Shown here: positions 1-8,889 of the stretch, one piece after another | Position numbering within the stretch: the first letter of the stretch is position 1 | Layout: the number at the start of each line of letters is the position of its first letter | Made by a program: the position numbers and the translations under genes | NCBI GenBank assembly: GCA_050951405.1 | Contig: JBMNIZ010000015.1 | Coordinates: 1-64,000, forward strand | Length of the DNA stretch: 64,000 nucleotides | Reading direction: 5' to 3' | From: JBMNIZ01 sp050951405 | Lineage (GTDB): Bacteria; Bacillota; DULZ01 | Notes under the pieces: generated by a model | Database searches by the model: none | What the model saw: only the letters and a program-made list of their open reading frames with translations | Told to the model about the DNA's origin: nothing

Positions 1-647
1 TTTTCCACTACAGTGCGAATTAAACCTGCTCCGCCCCGGGGAATGAGCACATCCAGATATTGATTCATTCTAATCATCACATTGACCGCTTCTCGGTCGG
101 TGGTTTCGATCAACTGAACGGCTCCTTCAGGCAGCCCTTGCTCCTGGCAGGCATCTCCAATAATCCCGGCAATGGCCCGGTTGGAATTAAATGCCTCCGA
201 GCCTCCGCGCAACAGAATAGCATTGCCGGTTTTCAGGCAAAGCCCTGCCGCGTCTGCAGTCACATTGGGCCTAGCCTCATAGATAATTCCCACTACCCCC
301 AGAGGAACCCTCACCTTCCCTACCTGGATCCCGCTGGGCCGTGTCCACATTTCTGTTACTTCCCCCACCGGATCCGGCAAAGCCGCCAAAGCCCTTAAAC
401 CCCCGGCCATATCTTTGATCCTTTTTTCCGTGAGAAGCAACCTGTCCAAAAGGGCTTTGGACAAGCCTTTTTCCCGGCCGGATGCCAAGTCTTGTTCATT
501 AGCAGCCAGGATCCGGTCCTGCTTGGTCTCCAGACTGTCTGCTATGGCCAGCAGAACTTGGTTTTTCTTGTCTGAGGAAAGATTGGCCAGTACCCGGGCT
601 GCCCGGCGGGCCTTCTTCCCCTGGGCATAAATCAACTCTTGCAGCAC
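1..647 (-). CDS. proA: gamma-glutamyl phosphate reductase, partial (3' end outside window)
   Basis: ProA reduces glutamyl-5-phosphate to glutamate semialdehyde with NADPH, the second step of proline synthesis in the cytoplasm. About 215 N-terminal residues are visible. They read as the aldehyde-dehydrogenase-like Rossmann part, with family stretches such as GVVGIIYEARPNVTADAAGL and LLRGGSEAFNSN. The frame runs off the left edge, so the catalytic cysteine region is not seen. The start is taken as GTG at 647, preceded by a GGAGG box; the nearby ATG at 654 is out of frame. proB lies directly upstream with a gap of about 50 bp, so the two form a proBA operon. No frameshift is seen in this part. 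Confidence 0.93.
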   Translation of the reverse strand, partial: MLQELIYAQGKKARRAARVLANLSSDKKNQVLLAIADSLETKQDRILAANEQDLASGREKGLSKALLDRLLLTEKRIKDMAGGLRALAALPDPVGEVTEMWTRPSGIQVGKVRVPLGVVGIIYEARPNVTADAAGLCLKTGNAILLRGGSEAFNSNRAIAGIIGDACQEQGLPEGAVQLIETTDREAVNVMIRMNQYLDVLIPRGGAGLIRTVVE

Positions 648-696
648 AGTACATCCTCCTCACTTTAAAAAACAGAACTCTTCTGTCACGCCCCTC

Positions 697-1850
697 TTAG
701 GAATGGATTTCCCAAAGGGCCAAGTTGTCCCGATGAATAACCTCGTCATAATCCTTATAGCCCAGGATTTTCTCAATTTCTGCCGTCTTTTTACCCTTAA
801 TTTTCTTCAAGGCCGACGACGAATAATTAACAATGCCCTCGCCACTTCCACCTGATCCGGTCCCACCACACTGACTACGGCTCCTGCTTCAAAATTCTCC
901 TCCACTTCCGTTATGCCTATAGGAAGCAGGCTCTTGCCCTCTTCCACCAAAGCCCGTACCGCCCCTGCATCGATGGTCAGCCTCCCCTGCACAGCCGAGC
1001 CAAAAGCGATCCATTTTTTCTTCGCATGAAGCTTTCCTTCTTTTGGCACAAAAAGAGTGCCCAAGTCCTCACCTTGCAGGATCCGGTGAATCACATTCTC
1101 CTCCGCGCCATGAGCTATCAGCATGGGTATACCCGAGTTGGCAGCGATCCTAGCCGCCTGGATTTTAGTACCCATACCACCGGAAGCAAGAGAAGAGCCA
1201 ACCCCACCGGCCAAGGCTTCGATTTCCGGGGTAATCTCCCTGATCACCGGAATGCGCCTGGCCTCCGGATCCTGATGGGGATTTCCCGTATAAAGTCCGT
1301 CAATATCTGACAGCAACACCAGCAAATCCGCATCCACAGAAGCGGCAACCAGGGCTGCCAGGTTATCGTTATCGGCCGAAACGCAGTTCATCTACGGCAA
1401 TAGTATCATTCTCATTCACAATGGGAATAACCTCAAATTCCAGCAGTTTAAAAAAAAGTATGCCGGACATTAAGATACCTTCTCCGATCGGAAAAATCCT
1501 CGCGGGTTAATAATACCTGGGCGACGATACGGCCGTACTCAGCAAAAAGCTTTTCATACATGTGAAGAAGCAGACCTTGACCGACGGCGGCAATAGCTTG
1601 CTTTTCCGGCAAAGTACGAGGGCGCCTGCCCAGGCCCAAACGGCCCACCCCGGCGCCCACCGCCCCAGAGGTAACCAAAACCAATTTTTTGCCCAAGTTA
1701 GCCAGGTCGGCAAGCTCTCTAACCAGTTTTTTCCATTTGCAGCAAATCCAGCTTCCCGGTCTTATGGGTCAAAGTACTGGTGCCTACCTTGACCACAATT
1801 TTCTCTACCGTCTCCAAGGATATGGGATAACAATCATATGACAAGTCCAT
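697..1850 (-). CDS. proB: glutamate 5-kinase, sequence carries four frameshifts
   Basis: ProB phosphorylates glutamate with ATP, the committed and usually proline-inhibited step of proline synthesis. Joining frames gives about 383 residues: an amino-acid kinase domain (KIVVKVGTSTLTHK, VLVTSGAVGAGVGRLGLG, IPIVNENDTIAVDELRFGDND, GGMGTKIQAARIA) and a C-terminal PUA domain ending in KIKGKKTAEIEKILGYKDYDEVIHRDNL. That is the normal length and order. Single-base shifts are needed near 832, near 1381, in the A8 run around 1450-1457 and in the T6 run at 1727-1732. The start is ATG 1850 behind GAGGGTGG. All domains and motifs are retained, so sequencing error is more likely than a true pseudogene. It is followed by proA. 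Confidence 0.88.
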
Positions 1851-1869
1851 CCACCCTCATGATTATTCT

Positions 1870-2158
1870 TTACGGCAATTCAATCACACTTTTTTGCATG
1901 GAACGGCGGTAGAGGAGAAAATTGCGACCCACCACCTGCACTATCTCCGCACCGGTGGCTTCTGCCAGTTTCCTGGCAACCTGCTTAGGTTCTTCCCCGC
2001 AATTCTGAAGCAGCTTCACCTTGATCAGTTCTCGCGCCTCCAAAGCTTCGTCAATCTGGGTTAAAACATTGTCGGTAATTCCGCCTTTGCCGATATGAAC
2101 AATAGGGTCGATCCCCGTCCCCAGGGCCCGTAAAAAACCTCTTTTGCTTGCCAATCAA
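1870..2158 (-). CDS. yhbY: YhbY-family (CRM domain) RNA-binding ribosome-assembly protein
   Basis: A small CRM-domain protein of about 96 residues with the family core ALGTGIDPIVHIGKGGITDNV and the C-terminal VVGRNFLLYRR. YhbY proteins bind pre-50S particles and 23S rRNA in the cytoplasm. The expected N-terminus LIGKQKRFLRAL is recovered only if one T is removed from a T6 run near 2143, giving a TTG start at 2158. The uncorrected frame starts at TTG 2154 and loses the conserved GKQKR. Neighbours are the small cysteine protein and obgE upstream, beyond the insertion sequence, and proB downstream. This is the usual obgE-yhbY-proBA order in this group, split here by the IS. Confidence 0.85.
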
Positions 2159-2279
2159 TCTTTGCTTACTAACCAAAGGTTAGCCTGCACCTCCCGCATG
2201 ATGTTGTTACGCTATTATAGCATATTTCCCACCTGTATTCACTCCAAAAAGCGCCTTTTGCCCCTGGGGTTTATATAAA

Positions 2280-2299
2280 AGACAGGCCAAGGCCTGTCT
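2280..2299. repeat. 20-bp target-site duplication, left copy, itself a terminator stem
   Basis: AGACAGGCCAAGGCCTGTCT lies directly outside the left end of the IS and is repeated exactly at 4002-4021. The repeat is a near-perfect palindrome (8-bp arms around AA) flanked by A-runs on the left and T-runs beyond the right copy. The pre-insertion site therefore reads as a bidirectional intrinsic terminator after the small cysteine-protein gene. Confidence 0.85.
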
Positions 2300-4001
2300 C
2301 AGACTGTAGACAAAGTCTTATGAAATACAAACCTTGGCCGATCCTTGGTTTGCATTTTCATTTATAATTCATAATTGCCGTGCGCAAAAAATCTTTGGCA
2401 AAAGTGTAAAAAAGCCAGTAATTGCAGGCATTTTCAGCCCTTTTAACGAAATTATATTATGGGAAAAACCAATAGCCGGGGTGATAAAATGCTTGCGAAA
2501 AAAGACCGTGAAGCTGTTAACCAAATGGAAATTGTTTGCATAGACAGCCTGGTTCCGGAAAACCATCTGCTTAGAGCCGTCCAGGAGAGTATTGACTTTA
2601 GCTTCATCTATGATGAAGTAAAAGACCTGTATTCAGAAAACCATGGCCGTCCCAGTGTAGATCCGGTTGTTCTAATTAAGCTGTTGATCCTGCAGGCACT
2701 CTATGGCATCCGTTCAATGCGGCAGACCATAGAAGAGGTAAAAGTAAACGTCGCTTACCGCTGGTTTCTGGGATATGGCTTGCAGGAGCAGATCCCTCAC
2801 TTCTCTACCTTTGGCAAGAATTACGTGAGACGGTTTCAGGAAAGCGACATTTTGAAAAAATTTTTGCGCGTGTTCTCGAAGAAGCCATTAACTGCGGGTT
2901 TCTCAACACCAGCGCCATTTTCATTGATGCCACTCATGTCAAAGCCAGCGCCAATAAGAAGAAGTACATCAAAAAAAATGGTCAGGCATCGTGTACATAA
3001 ATACAAACGTGATTTGCTTTATGAAATTAACGAGGATAGGAAATCCCATGGCAAGGAACCGTTTGCTGATGATGAAGACGAAGGCAATGATTCCGGAGAT
3101 GAAGCAGGCACCCCGGCTGACGGCGGCAAAAAACGAGAAATCATAGAAAGTACAACAGACCCGGAAAGCGGCATGTTCTACAAGAGTGAAAAGGAGAAAT
3201 GCTTTGCCTATACTGTAACCGTTGCCTGTGATATGAATAATTTTGTCTTGGGATTAAAAGCAACTCCCGGCAATGTTCACGACAGCCAGGTTTTCTCCGA
3301 TGTTTTCCAGCAAGTCATTGAACAGCACCCCGAAGTCGAGTCTGTAGTTACAGATTCTGCATACAAAACCCCGGCCATCTGCCGGGAGATAGTCGAAGCT
3401 GGCAAAGATCCTATCATGCCGTACAAGCGCCCTATGACAAAGAAGGGCTATTTCAGAAAACGTGATTATGTTTATGATGAATACTACGATTGCTACATTT
3501 GCCCCAATAACCAGATTTTAAAGTACAGCACCACCAACCGGGATGGTTACCGTGAATACAAGAGTGATCCTAAAATTTGCATCGGCTGTGAGCATAGAAT
3601 GAAGTGCACACAGAGCAAAAATTTTACCAAGGTTATCACCCGTCATTTATGGGAGCCTTATGTGGAAATAGCTGAAGATCTTAGGTACACCGATCGAGGC
3701 AAAGAACTTTATCGTAAGCGCGGCGAGACAATTGAGCGTGTTTTTGCCGATGCCAAAGAAAAACATGGGATGCGCTCTACACGCAGCTTCGAGGCTTGAG
3801 AAAAGTGCAGCACTATCTCACGCTTCTTTTTGCATGCATGAATCTGAAAAAGCTGGCCATGTGGAAGCGGAAACAACGGACATTACCGCCCACAACCTCC
3901 CCGCTGCAGGAGGTGCTCTCTAATATTTCAGCAATTTTATGTTTAAAAAGAATTTGGCCTTTAGGTTTTGCTTCCTAAAGGCCATTTTTGTCTACAGTCT
4001 G
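2300..4001 (+). mobile_element. IS1182-like insertion sequence, about 1.70 kb
   Basis: The element is bounded by an exact 15-bp terminal inverted repeat, CAGACTGTAGACAAA on the left (2300-2314) and its complement on the right (3987-4001). It encodes a single long DDE transposase on the plus strand and is flanked by an identical 20-bp duplication. It has separated yhbY-proBA from obgE without breaking a gene. Family assignment rests on the transposase sequence, which resembles IS1182 transposases in the N-terminal region (VPENHLLRAV, RPSVDPVVLIKLL) and the ERVFADAKEKHGMR end. Confidence 0.85.
2489..3978 (+). CDS. IS1182-like transposase, frameshifted
   Basis: DDE transposase that would mobilise the surrounding IS. 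The start ATG 2489 follows GGGGTGAT. The N-terminal helix-turn-helix region (PSVDPVVLIKLLILQALYGI) and the catalytic part (FIDATHVKAS, VTDSAYKTPAICREI, IERVFADAKEKHGMR) are recognisable. Three shifts are needed: near 2863, where the frame for the FIDATHVKAS segment is entered; in the A8 run near 2980, where it is left; and near 3774, before the conserved tail RGLRKVQHYLTLLFACMNLKKLA. As written, the longest open frame ends at 3799. Because the flanking duplication is identical on both sides, the insertion looks recent, so these shifts may be sequence errors rather than decay. Confidence 0.8.
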
Positions 4002-4021
4002 AGACAGGCCAAGGCCTGTCT
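4002..4021. repeat. 20-bp target-site duplication, right copy (terminator stem)
   Basis: Identical to 2280-2299. It starts immediately after the right inverted repeat and, on the minus strand, immediately after the stop codon of the small cysteine protein (4023-4025). It still forms a hairpin that can end transcription coming from obgE. Confidence 0.85.
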
Positions 4022-4022
4022 T

Positions 4023-4229
4023 TTAGCCAATCCTTTGCAGATCGCTCTTCTCCTTCCGGATCCTACGACGCCGCTTTTCATAAGCAGGGTCTCCTTCTTT
4101 CCAGACGTCGGAAGTGCGTTTTTTTTCCAGTACGACAGTGCTTTCCACCAGAATGAATTCATTCCTGGCGGTACAGTAATACATCAGTTCTCCTAACTTG
4201 CAATTGCCACAGTGTAAACACTGTTCCAT
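4023..4229 (-). CDS. small cysteine-rich protein, probable zinc-binding, function unknown
   Basis: A 68-residue protein beginning MEQCLHCGNCKLG and containing a further cysteine in YYCTARNEF, so it has a CxxCxxC cluster plus one more Cys. The rest is very basic (KRRRRIRKEK). It lies 33 bp downstream of obgE on the same strand and is followed at once by the terminator stem, so it is the last gene of that transcript. Position, strand and cysteine pattern support a real gene. I infer a small metal-binding, perhaps nucleic-acid-binding, protein; no function is known to me. Confidence 0.65.
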   Translation of the reverse strand: MEQCLHCGNCKLGELMYYCTARNEFILVESTVVLEKKRTSDVWKEGDPAYEKRRRRIRKEKSDLQRIG

Positions 4230-4262
4230 GGTGCTGAAAAATACCTCCGTTCCTCCTCTGGT

Positions 4263-5531
4263 TTAATCTCTAAATTCAAACTCCTGATCTTTAATTCGCA
4301 CCACATCACCGGTCTTGGCACCAGCCTGACGCAAGGCATCATCCACACCCATGATCTCCAAGATCTTTTGAAAACGGCGGACCGCCTCCTCATTCTCCAG
4401 ATCTGTCATGGCTAAATGTTTTTCAACCTCCCGTCCCTTCACAAAATAGATTCCATCTATTACTTCTATCCTGAAACGCTCTTCTTTCGGCACATAACGT
4501 GTCTTGCGTATAAAAGTATCGGTTTCCGGTTCCTGGGCGGGCAACTCCTCCAAGAAACGATTAACTCTCTCCAGCAAAGAGACTATACCTTCTCCGGTAA
4601 CGGCGGAAATGGGGAAGATCTCAAGGCTTTCTCCGATTTTTTGGCGAAAGCTTTCCAACCGTTCTCGGGAGACGGGAAGATCCATTTTATTCGCCGCAAT
4701 AATTTGCGGCTTCTTCCCCAATTCCCGGCTGTACAGATTAAGCTCTCTATTAATGACCGCAAAAGCTTCAGCTGGATCTCTTTCCTCACTGCTCAGATCC
4801 ACCAGATGAATTAGGATCTTGGTACGATCCAAATGTTTCAGAAAATCGTGCCCCAAACCTGCTCCCTGGTGCGCACCTTCAATCAATCCAGGAATATCTG
4901 CCACCACAAAGCTCTTTCCTTCTTCCAAACTGACCACACCCAAGTTAGGTGACAGAGTGGTAAAAGGATAGTCGGCAATTTTCGGCTTGGCGGCGGAAAC
5001 CCGGGCAAGAAAGGTGGATTTTCCCGCATTAGGCAGTCCCAAAAGACCCACATCAGCGAGCAATTTCAATTCCAGTTGCAGCCATTTCTCCTCGCCGGGC
5101 TCTCCTTTTTCCGCCAGCCTGGGCACTTTGACCCGATTGCTCAGGAAGCGGGCATTTCCACGACCTCCCCTGCCTCCCCGGGCAATTATCTCCCTCTGTC
5201 CATGCCGAACCAGATCAGCCAGCAGCGCTCCCGTATCCGCATCTTTCACCAAGGTTCCTACCGGAACCCGGAGAACCAAATCCTCGCCGCTTCTGCCGTG
5301 CATTTTCTTCCCCCGTCCATGGTGACCCCGGCCGGCCTTATAATGCCTTTTATACTTAAAATCAACCAGGGTGCGCAGCCCTTCATCGGCTAGCAGAATA
5401 ACATCTCCACCCCGGCCACCATCACCCCCATCGGGACCGCCTTCAGGTACATATTTTTCCCGCCGGAAGGAAATTACTCCATTGCCCCCGTCTCCGGCTT
5501 TAACGTAGATTTTTGCATAATCATGAAACAT
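4263..5531 (-). CDS. obgE: GTPase Obg (CgtA), late 50S assembly
   Basis: Essential GTPase that acts on the large ribosomal subunit and links ribosome state to stress and sporulation. 422 residues in three parts: a glycine-rich Obg fold (about 1-158, MFHDYAKIYVKAGDGGNGV), a G domain (about 159-335) with P-loop GLPNAGKST, DIPG and NKMD, and a C-terminal OCT domain of the Gram-positive type ending VVRIKDQEFEF. The start is ATG 5531 behind AAGGTGA. It sits downstream of rplU-prp-rpmA and spo0B, the standard Firmicute order. The frame is intact and the length normal. Confidence 0.97.
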   Translation of the reverse strand: MFHDYAKIYVKAGDGGNGVISFRREKYVPEGGPDGGDGGRGGDVILLADEGLRTLVDFKYKRHYKAGRGHHGRGKKMHGRSGEDLVLRVPVGTLVKDADTGALLADLVRHGQREIIARGGRGGRGNARFLSNRVKVPRLAEKGEPGEEKWLQLELKLLADVGLLGLPNAGKSTFLARVSAAKPKIADYPFTTLSPNLGVVSLEEGKSFVVADIPGLIEGAHQGAGLGHDFLKHLDRTKILIHLVDLSSEERDPAEAFAVINRELNLYSRELGKKPQIIAANKMDLPVSRERLESFRQKIGESLEIFPISAVTGEGIVSLLERVNRFLEELPAQEPETDTFIRKTRYVPKEERFRIEVIDGIYFVKGREVEKHLAMTDLENEEAVRRFQKILEIMGVDDALRQAGAKTGDVVRIKDQEFEFRD

Positions 5532-5639
5532 ATAATCACCTTAGCAATTTCAATTATAAATGCTGTTTTCCTGCTGTCAATCTTTTCCCGCTTTTTCCTT
5601 AGCTTCACCAAATCCCCGCTCCCTTAATCGGGTTACAGA

Positions 5640-6185
5640 CTAACCCCCTCCCTTTGGAATGAGACAAAGAGACTGCCAGCCCTCGGTTCCGATTTCGTAG
5701 ATGGGACCAGAATCGTAAGCGATAGTTTCAGCCTCTGCTTCCTGTCCCGGAAAATCCGTCTCAGCCAGACGGTACTCTACCAGATAAGATTTTTCATCCT
5801 CTCTGAAAAGAAGCACCAATTCTTTTCCTTCTTTTCCGGCAGCTGCCGCCCAGTTGTCGATAACGAGGAGTATCCTGTCTAACAGATACCTATCCGTAAC
5901 AGAGCTTTCAGCCAAATTTGTGCGGTTAATAATTTTTAGATGAAGACCCTTTTCAAAGACTTCTAGCTGTTTACACATGAGAGACAGGACCAGCAATGGC
6001 TTTCGTAAACGCATCAGAGAACCTTTTTCCGTTATTTCCTTAATCGTCTCTTGAAGATAATCCCGGGCTTTTTCCATCTTGTTCATTTGCAGGTAACCGG
6101 CAATTACCTGCAAATGATTCAGGATATCGTGTTTTTGCACCCTGATCAGTTCACATACTGCGGTGAGCAGGTCATCTTCTTTCAC
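5640..6185 (-). CDS. spo0B: Spo0B-like sporulation phosphotransferase
   Basis: Spo0B relays phosphate from Spo0F to Spo0A in the sporulation phosphorelay. This 181-residue protein has the helical hairpin with the phospho-accepting histidine at residue 19 (VQKHDILNHLQVIAGYLQ), followed by a degenerate ATPase-like domain (about 90-180). The GTG start at 6185 follows GGAGAGG. The position between rpmA and obgE is typical for spo0B. In this lineage it is not certain that a full phosphorelay exists, so its partner could instead be a histidine kinase or Spo0A directly. Confidence 0.8.
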   Translation of the reverse strand: MKEDDLLTAVCELIRVQKHDILNHLQVIAGYLQMNKMEKARDYLQETIKEITEKGSLMRLRKPLLVLSLMCKQLEVFEKGLHLKIINRTNLAESSVTDRYLLDRILLVIDNWAAAAGKEGKELVLLFREDEKSYLVEYRLAETDFPGQEAEAETIAYDSGPIYEIGTEGWQSLCLIPKGGG

Positions 6186-6312
6186 AAAAACCTCTCCTTC
6201 ATTAAAGCATTGTCCTTAGTTTATTTCGCCCCCTGGTAAAAAGTACCTGCCTGTCCCGGCAATTGGGGCACAGTTTTTTGCAAACCGAAAAAAGACCAGG
6301 CGATAAAAGGGC

Positions 6313-6338
6313 AAAAAAAAGACCGCCTACTGGCGGCC
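6313..6338 (-). terminator. intrinsic terminator after rpmA
   Basis: On the minus strand a 7-bp GC-rich stem (GGCCGCC/GGCGGTC) is followed by eight T. It lies 8 bp past the rpmA stop codon and separates the ribosomal-protein operon from spo0B-obgE. Confidence 0.85.
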
Positions 6339-6345
6339 TTTTCCA

Positions 6346-6633
6346 CTAATAAGCGGCTTCGGCATAAACACTCACTCGCTTACGGTCCTTACCTATTCTT
6401 TCGTATTTAACAATACCATCGATTAATGCAAACAAGGTATGATCTCTGCCTAAACCTACGTTATCGCCGGGATGAATTCTCGTGCCCCTTTGCCGGACAA
6501 GAATATTCCCGGCAGCAACAAACTGCCCGTCATGCCTTTTCACACCAAGCCTTTTAGCCTCACTATCCCGGCCGTTCCGAGAACTACCGACACCTTTTTT
6601 ATGAGCGAAAAGCTGTAAATCAATCACAAACAT
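6346..6633 (-). CDS. rpmA: 50S ribosomal protein L27 with cleavable N-terminus
   Basis: L27 lies near the peptidyl-transferase centre. The 95-residue protein starts MFVIDLQLFAHKKG, containing the Firmicute LQLFAHKKG motif that the protease Prp cleaves after LQLF to expose AHKKG. The start is ATG 6633 with AAAGGAGGTG upstream; the in-frame GTG at 6642 lies inside that ribosome-binding site and is rejected. The start overlaps the end of prp, suggesting translational coupling of substrate and protease. Confidence 0.96.
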   Translation of the reverse strand: MFVIDLQLFAHKKGVGSSRNGRDSEAKRLGVKRHDGQFVAAGNILVRQRGTRIHPGDNVGLGRDHTLFALIDGIVKYERIGKDRKRVSVYAEAAY

Positions 6634-6968
6634 CCTGTCCACCTCCTTTTGTGGATCTCTAAATATTGACCGTACTTTGGCAGTAATGCTTCTATACCTA
6701 ATTCCATAGTGCGGATGACCACTTGAGCTTTCTCTTCTTCGTCTCTGGACATTTGACCGGGCAGGATGCAGCTTAAAAAGCCTTCCCTGACCTTAACCCG
6801 GGGCTTGTTCGGCAAAAATTCTTTGAGACTGATGATAGCTGTTTGACTTAATACCGAAACCGCCGAACAAACAATGTCAGAACCATAAGGGGCGGCCCCT
6901 GCATGGCCGGCAAACTGAAAAGCCCGGTATTTACCATCTTCATCCACATAGATGCTTACGGTAATCAT
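6624..6968 (-). CDS. prp: ribosomal-processing cysteine protease Prp
   Basis: Prp removes the N-terminal extension of L27 in Firmicutes and related bacteria. The 114-residue protein has the catalytic pair His22 (FAGHAGAAPYG) and Cys34 (SDIVCSAVSVLSQT) at the expected spacing. It lies between rplU and rpmA, 3 bp after the rplU stop, and its stop overlaps the rpmA start. The L27 encoded next door has the matching cleavage motif, so enzyme and substrate fit. Confidence 0.95.
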   Translation of the reverse strand: MITVSIYVDEDGKYRAFQFAGHAGAAPYGSDIVCSAVSVLSQTAIISLKEFLPNKPRVKVREGFLSCILPGQMSRDEEEKAQVVIRTMELGIEALLPKYGQYLEIHKRRWTGCL

Positions 6969-6971
6969 TTT

Positions 6972-7283
6972 CTACATTTGAATGCTTTCTACGACCACTT
7001 CAGTATAGGGTTGACGATGGCCCTGTTTCCGCCGGTAGTTCTTCTTCGGCTTGTATTTGAAGACGATAATCTTATCTCCCTTACCATGCTTCCTCACTTT
7101 CAGGACCACCTTGGCCCCTTCCAGCCAGGGACTACCGACTTTGACTCCCTCATCGCTGCTGACCAGCAACACCCGGTCAATTTCTACGGTTTCCCCTGGA
7201 GATGCCTCCAGTTTCTCAACCTTTAAAACTTGTCCCGGACTGACCCGGTATTGCTTGCCTCCTGTTTCCATAATTGCATACAT
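6972..7283 (-). CDS. rplU: 50S ribosomal protein L21
   Basis: L21 binds 23S rRNA early in large-subunit assembly. The 103-residue protein MYAIMETGGKQYRVSPG... carries the C-terminal signature KPKKNYRRKQGHRQPYTEV. The start is ATG 7283 preceded by GAGGAGGAATTATT. It is the first gene of rplU-prp-rpmA. The leader of more than 100 nt could hold an L21 autoregulatory structure, but I cannot confirm a fold by eye. Confidence 0.97.
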   Translation of the reverse strand: MYAIMETGGKQYRVSPGQVLKVEKLEASPGETVEIDRVLLVSSDEGVKVGSPWLEGAKVVLKVRKHGKGDKIIVFKYKPKKNYRRKQGHRQPYTEVVVESIQM

Positions 7284-7372
7284 AATAATTCCTCCTCGCA
7301 AAGACTCGCTGGTTTCAGGCAGGATCTCCCTTTTTTAGCCTAAACCAAGCGGTTTTCAACGACCCGGAGTTT

Positions 7373-7401
7373 AGAGTAACACAAGAGTTTTTAAATGTCA
7401 A
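7373..7401 (-). promoter_or_regulatory. candidate sigma-A promoter for rplU-prp-rpmA
   Basis: On the minus strand TTGACA (7396-7401) is followed after 17 bp by TACTCT (7373-7378), about 90 bp upstream of the rplU start. The -35 is perfect and the -10 is poor. The rest of the 7284-7576 gap shows no gene. Confidence 0.45.
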
Positions 7402-7576
7402 GATGTTGAAAAACAGGGCGGCGTTTTCAGGCAGATGAGGTCAGGAAAACAAAAGGACCAAAGAAGAGATAAGGCAGGATTTCACCTTAGAAAAAGGATC
7501 AGAAACAGCATTGAGATTGGTTGCCGGCAATATAAGGAAGGACTAAATCCCAAAAACATAAAATACCCGGCCACTC

Positions 7577-8844
7577 TCAGTTTTTCAAAAGCTCTTCATT
7601 CAGCACTTTGCCCCGTCCCCGGCAATGGGGACAATCTTTGAGCAAGATTTGCTCCAACCCTTGGCAGGCCTTTTTACGGCTAATTTCCACCAGGCCCAAC
7701 CTGGTCATGCCTAAAACATGGCTTTTTATCCTGTCCCTTTGCAAGCAGGTATTCAGTTCCTCCAAGACCTGTTCCCAATGATTCTCCTCCGGCATATGGA
7801 TAAAGTCGATGATAATCATGCCCCAATGTTTCGCAGGCGGAGCTGCCTGGCAATCTCCCCGGCTGCCTCCAGATTGACTCGCAAAGCAGTAGCGGGAAAA
7901 CTATCCGTCCCGACATATTTCCCCGTATTCACATCGATTACTGTCAAAGCCTCCGTCCGGTCAATGACCAGATACCCGCCGCAATTTAACCAAACCTTAT
8001 GCCGCAATGCTTGCTCTATTTGCCTATTGATTTGATATTGACTGAAAAGATCTGCCTTCTCCCGCAGATAGACCTTGTTTTTCAACGAGGGCATAAATAA
8101 GTCCGCATAATCCATCAGCTCTTGATAGATCTCCCGACTGTTCACCAGCAGGCGGTTCAGGTCCGGAACAAACAAATCCCGGAGAAAGCCCTGTACCGGC
8201 TCCGGGCCTTTGTGGATGAGGGCAGGTGCCGGGCAGCGCATCCTTTGCAACAGTTTTTTCCAAAGTAGATGCAAAGCCCGCAAATCTTCCAGAAGTTCAT
8301 GTTCTCCGGCCCCCAGGGCGGCTGTCCGGATAATGGCACCCGCCCCTGCAGGTAGATGTTTTTGGAGTAAATTCTTCAGACGGATTCTTTCTTCTTCGCT
8401 TTTGATGCGGCGGGAAATCCTCAAATAGTTGCCGCCGGGAACAAAAACCAGATAACGTCCGGACAAGCTGATTCTGGTAGTCACCCGAGGCCCTTTGGAA
8501 CCAAATGGTTCCTTTAATACCTGTACCATTACTTCCTGCCCTGCTTTAACCATATCCTGGATGCCTGGTTTGCAGTCCCTTCTGCCGAGCCGCTTCTGGC
8601 CAGGTTTTCCGCTCGCGAAGGGCAGGGCATCTCCCAGGTAAAGAAAAGCATTCTTCTCCATTCCAATATCAATAAAGGCCGCCTGTATACCCGGTAAAAC
8701 ATCTGTCACCCGGCCCAGATAAATATTTCCCACCAGACTTTCCAGGCGGGCAGGGTCTAAATAAATCTCCACCAACTTATTTTCTTCCAAAACAGCTAGG
8801 ATAGTCTCTCTCCCGCTCGCATGAATGATTATCTCTTTTTGCAC
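7577..8844 (-). CDS. rng: ribonuclease G/E family endoribonuclease, one frameshift
   Basis: RNase E/G-type enzyme for rRNA and mRNA processing. About 422 residues: an S1 RNA-binding domain at the N-terminus (VGNIYLGRVTDVLPGIQAAFIDIG), the catalytic core with LVIDRTEALTVIDVNTGKYVG, and the zinc-link-like CPHCRGRG near the C-terminus. One G appears to be missing in a G4 run at about 7820, splitting NIGG from MIIIDFIHM. The GTG 8844 start is preferred because GGGGAGA lies at the right distance; ATG 8862 has no such site. Position next to rplU and the radical-SAM pair is conserved in Clostridia. Confidence 0.9.
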
Positions 8845-8889
8845 ATGTGCCCATCTCCCCATCCACTATTCATGCAGCCTTGCCGTTTC

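Noticed and set aside
1026..1310. Plus-strand open frames opposite proB, obgE, valS, lon and other genes
   Set aside because: They are shadows of well-supported minus-strand genes, without ribosome-binding sites or recognisable protein sequence.
3774..3800. Programmed ribosomal frameshift in the IS1182-like transposase
   Set aside because: No slippery heptamer with a following structure is evident, and two further shifts in the same gene would remain unexplained.
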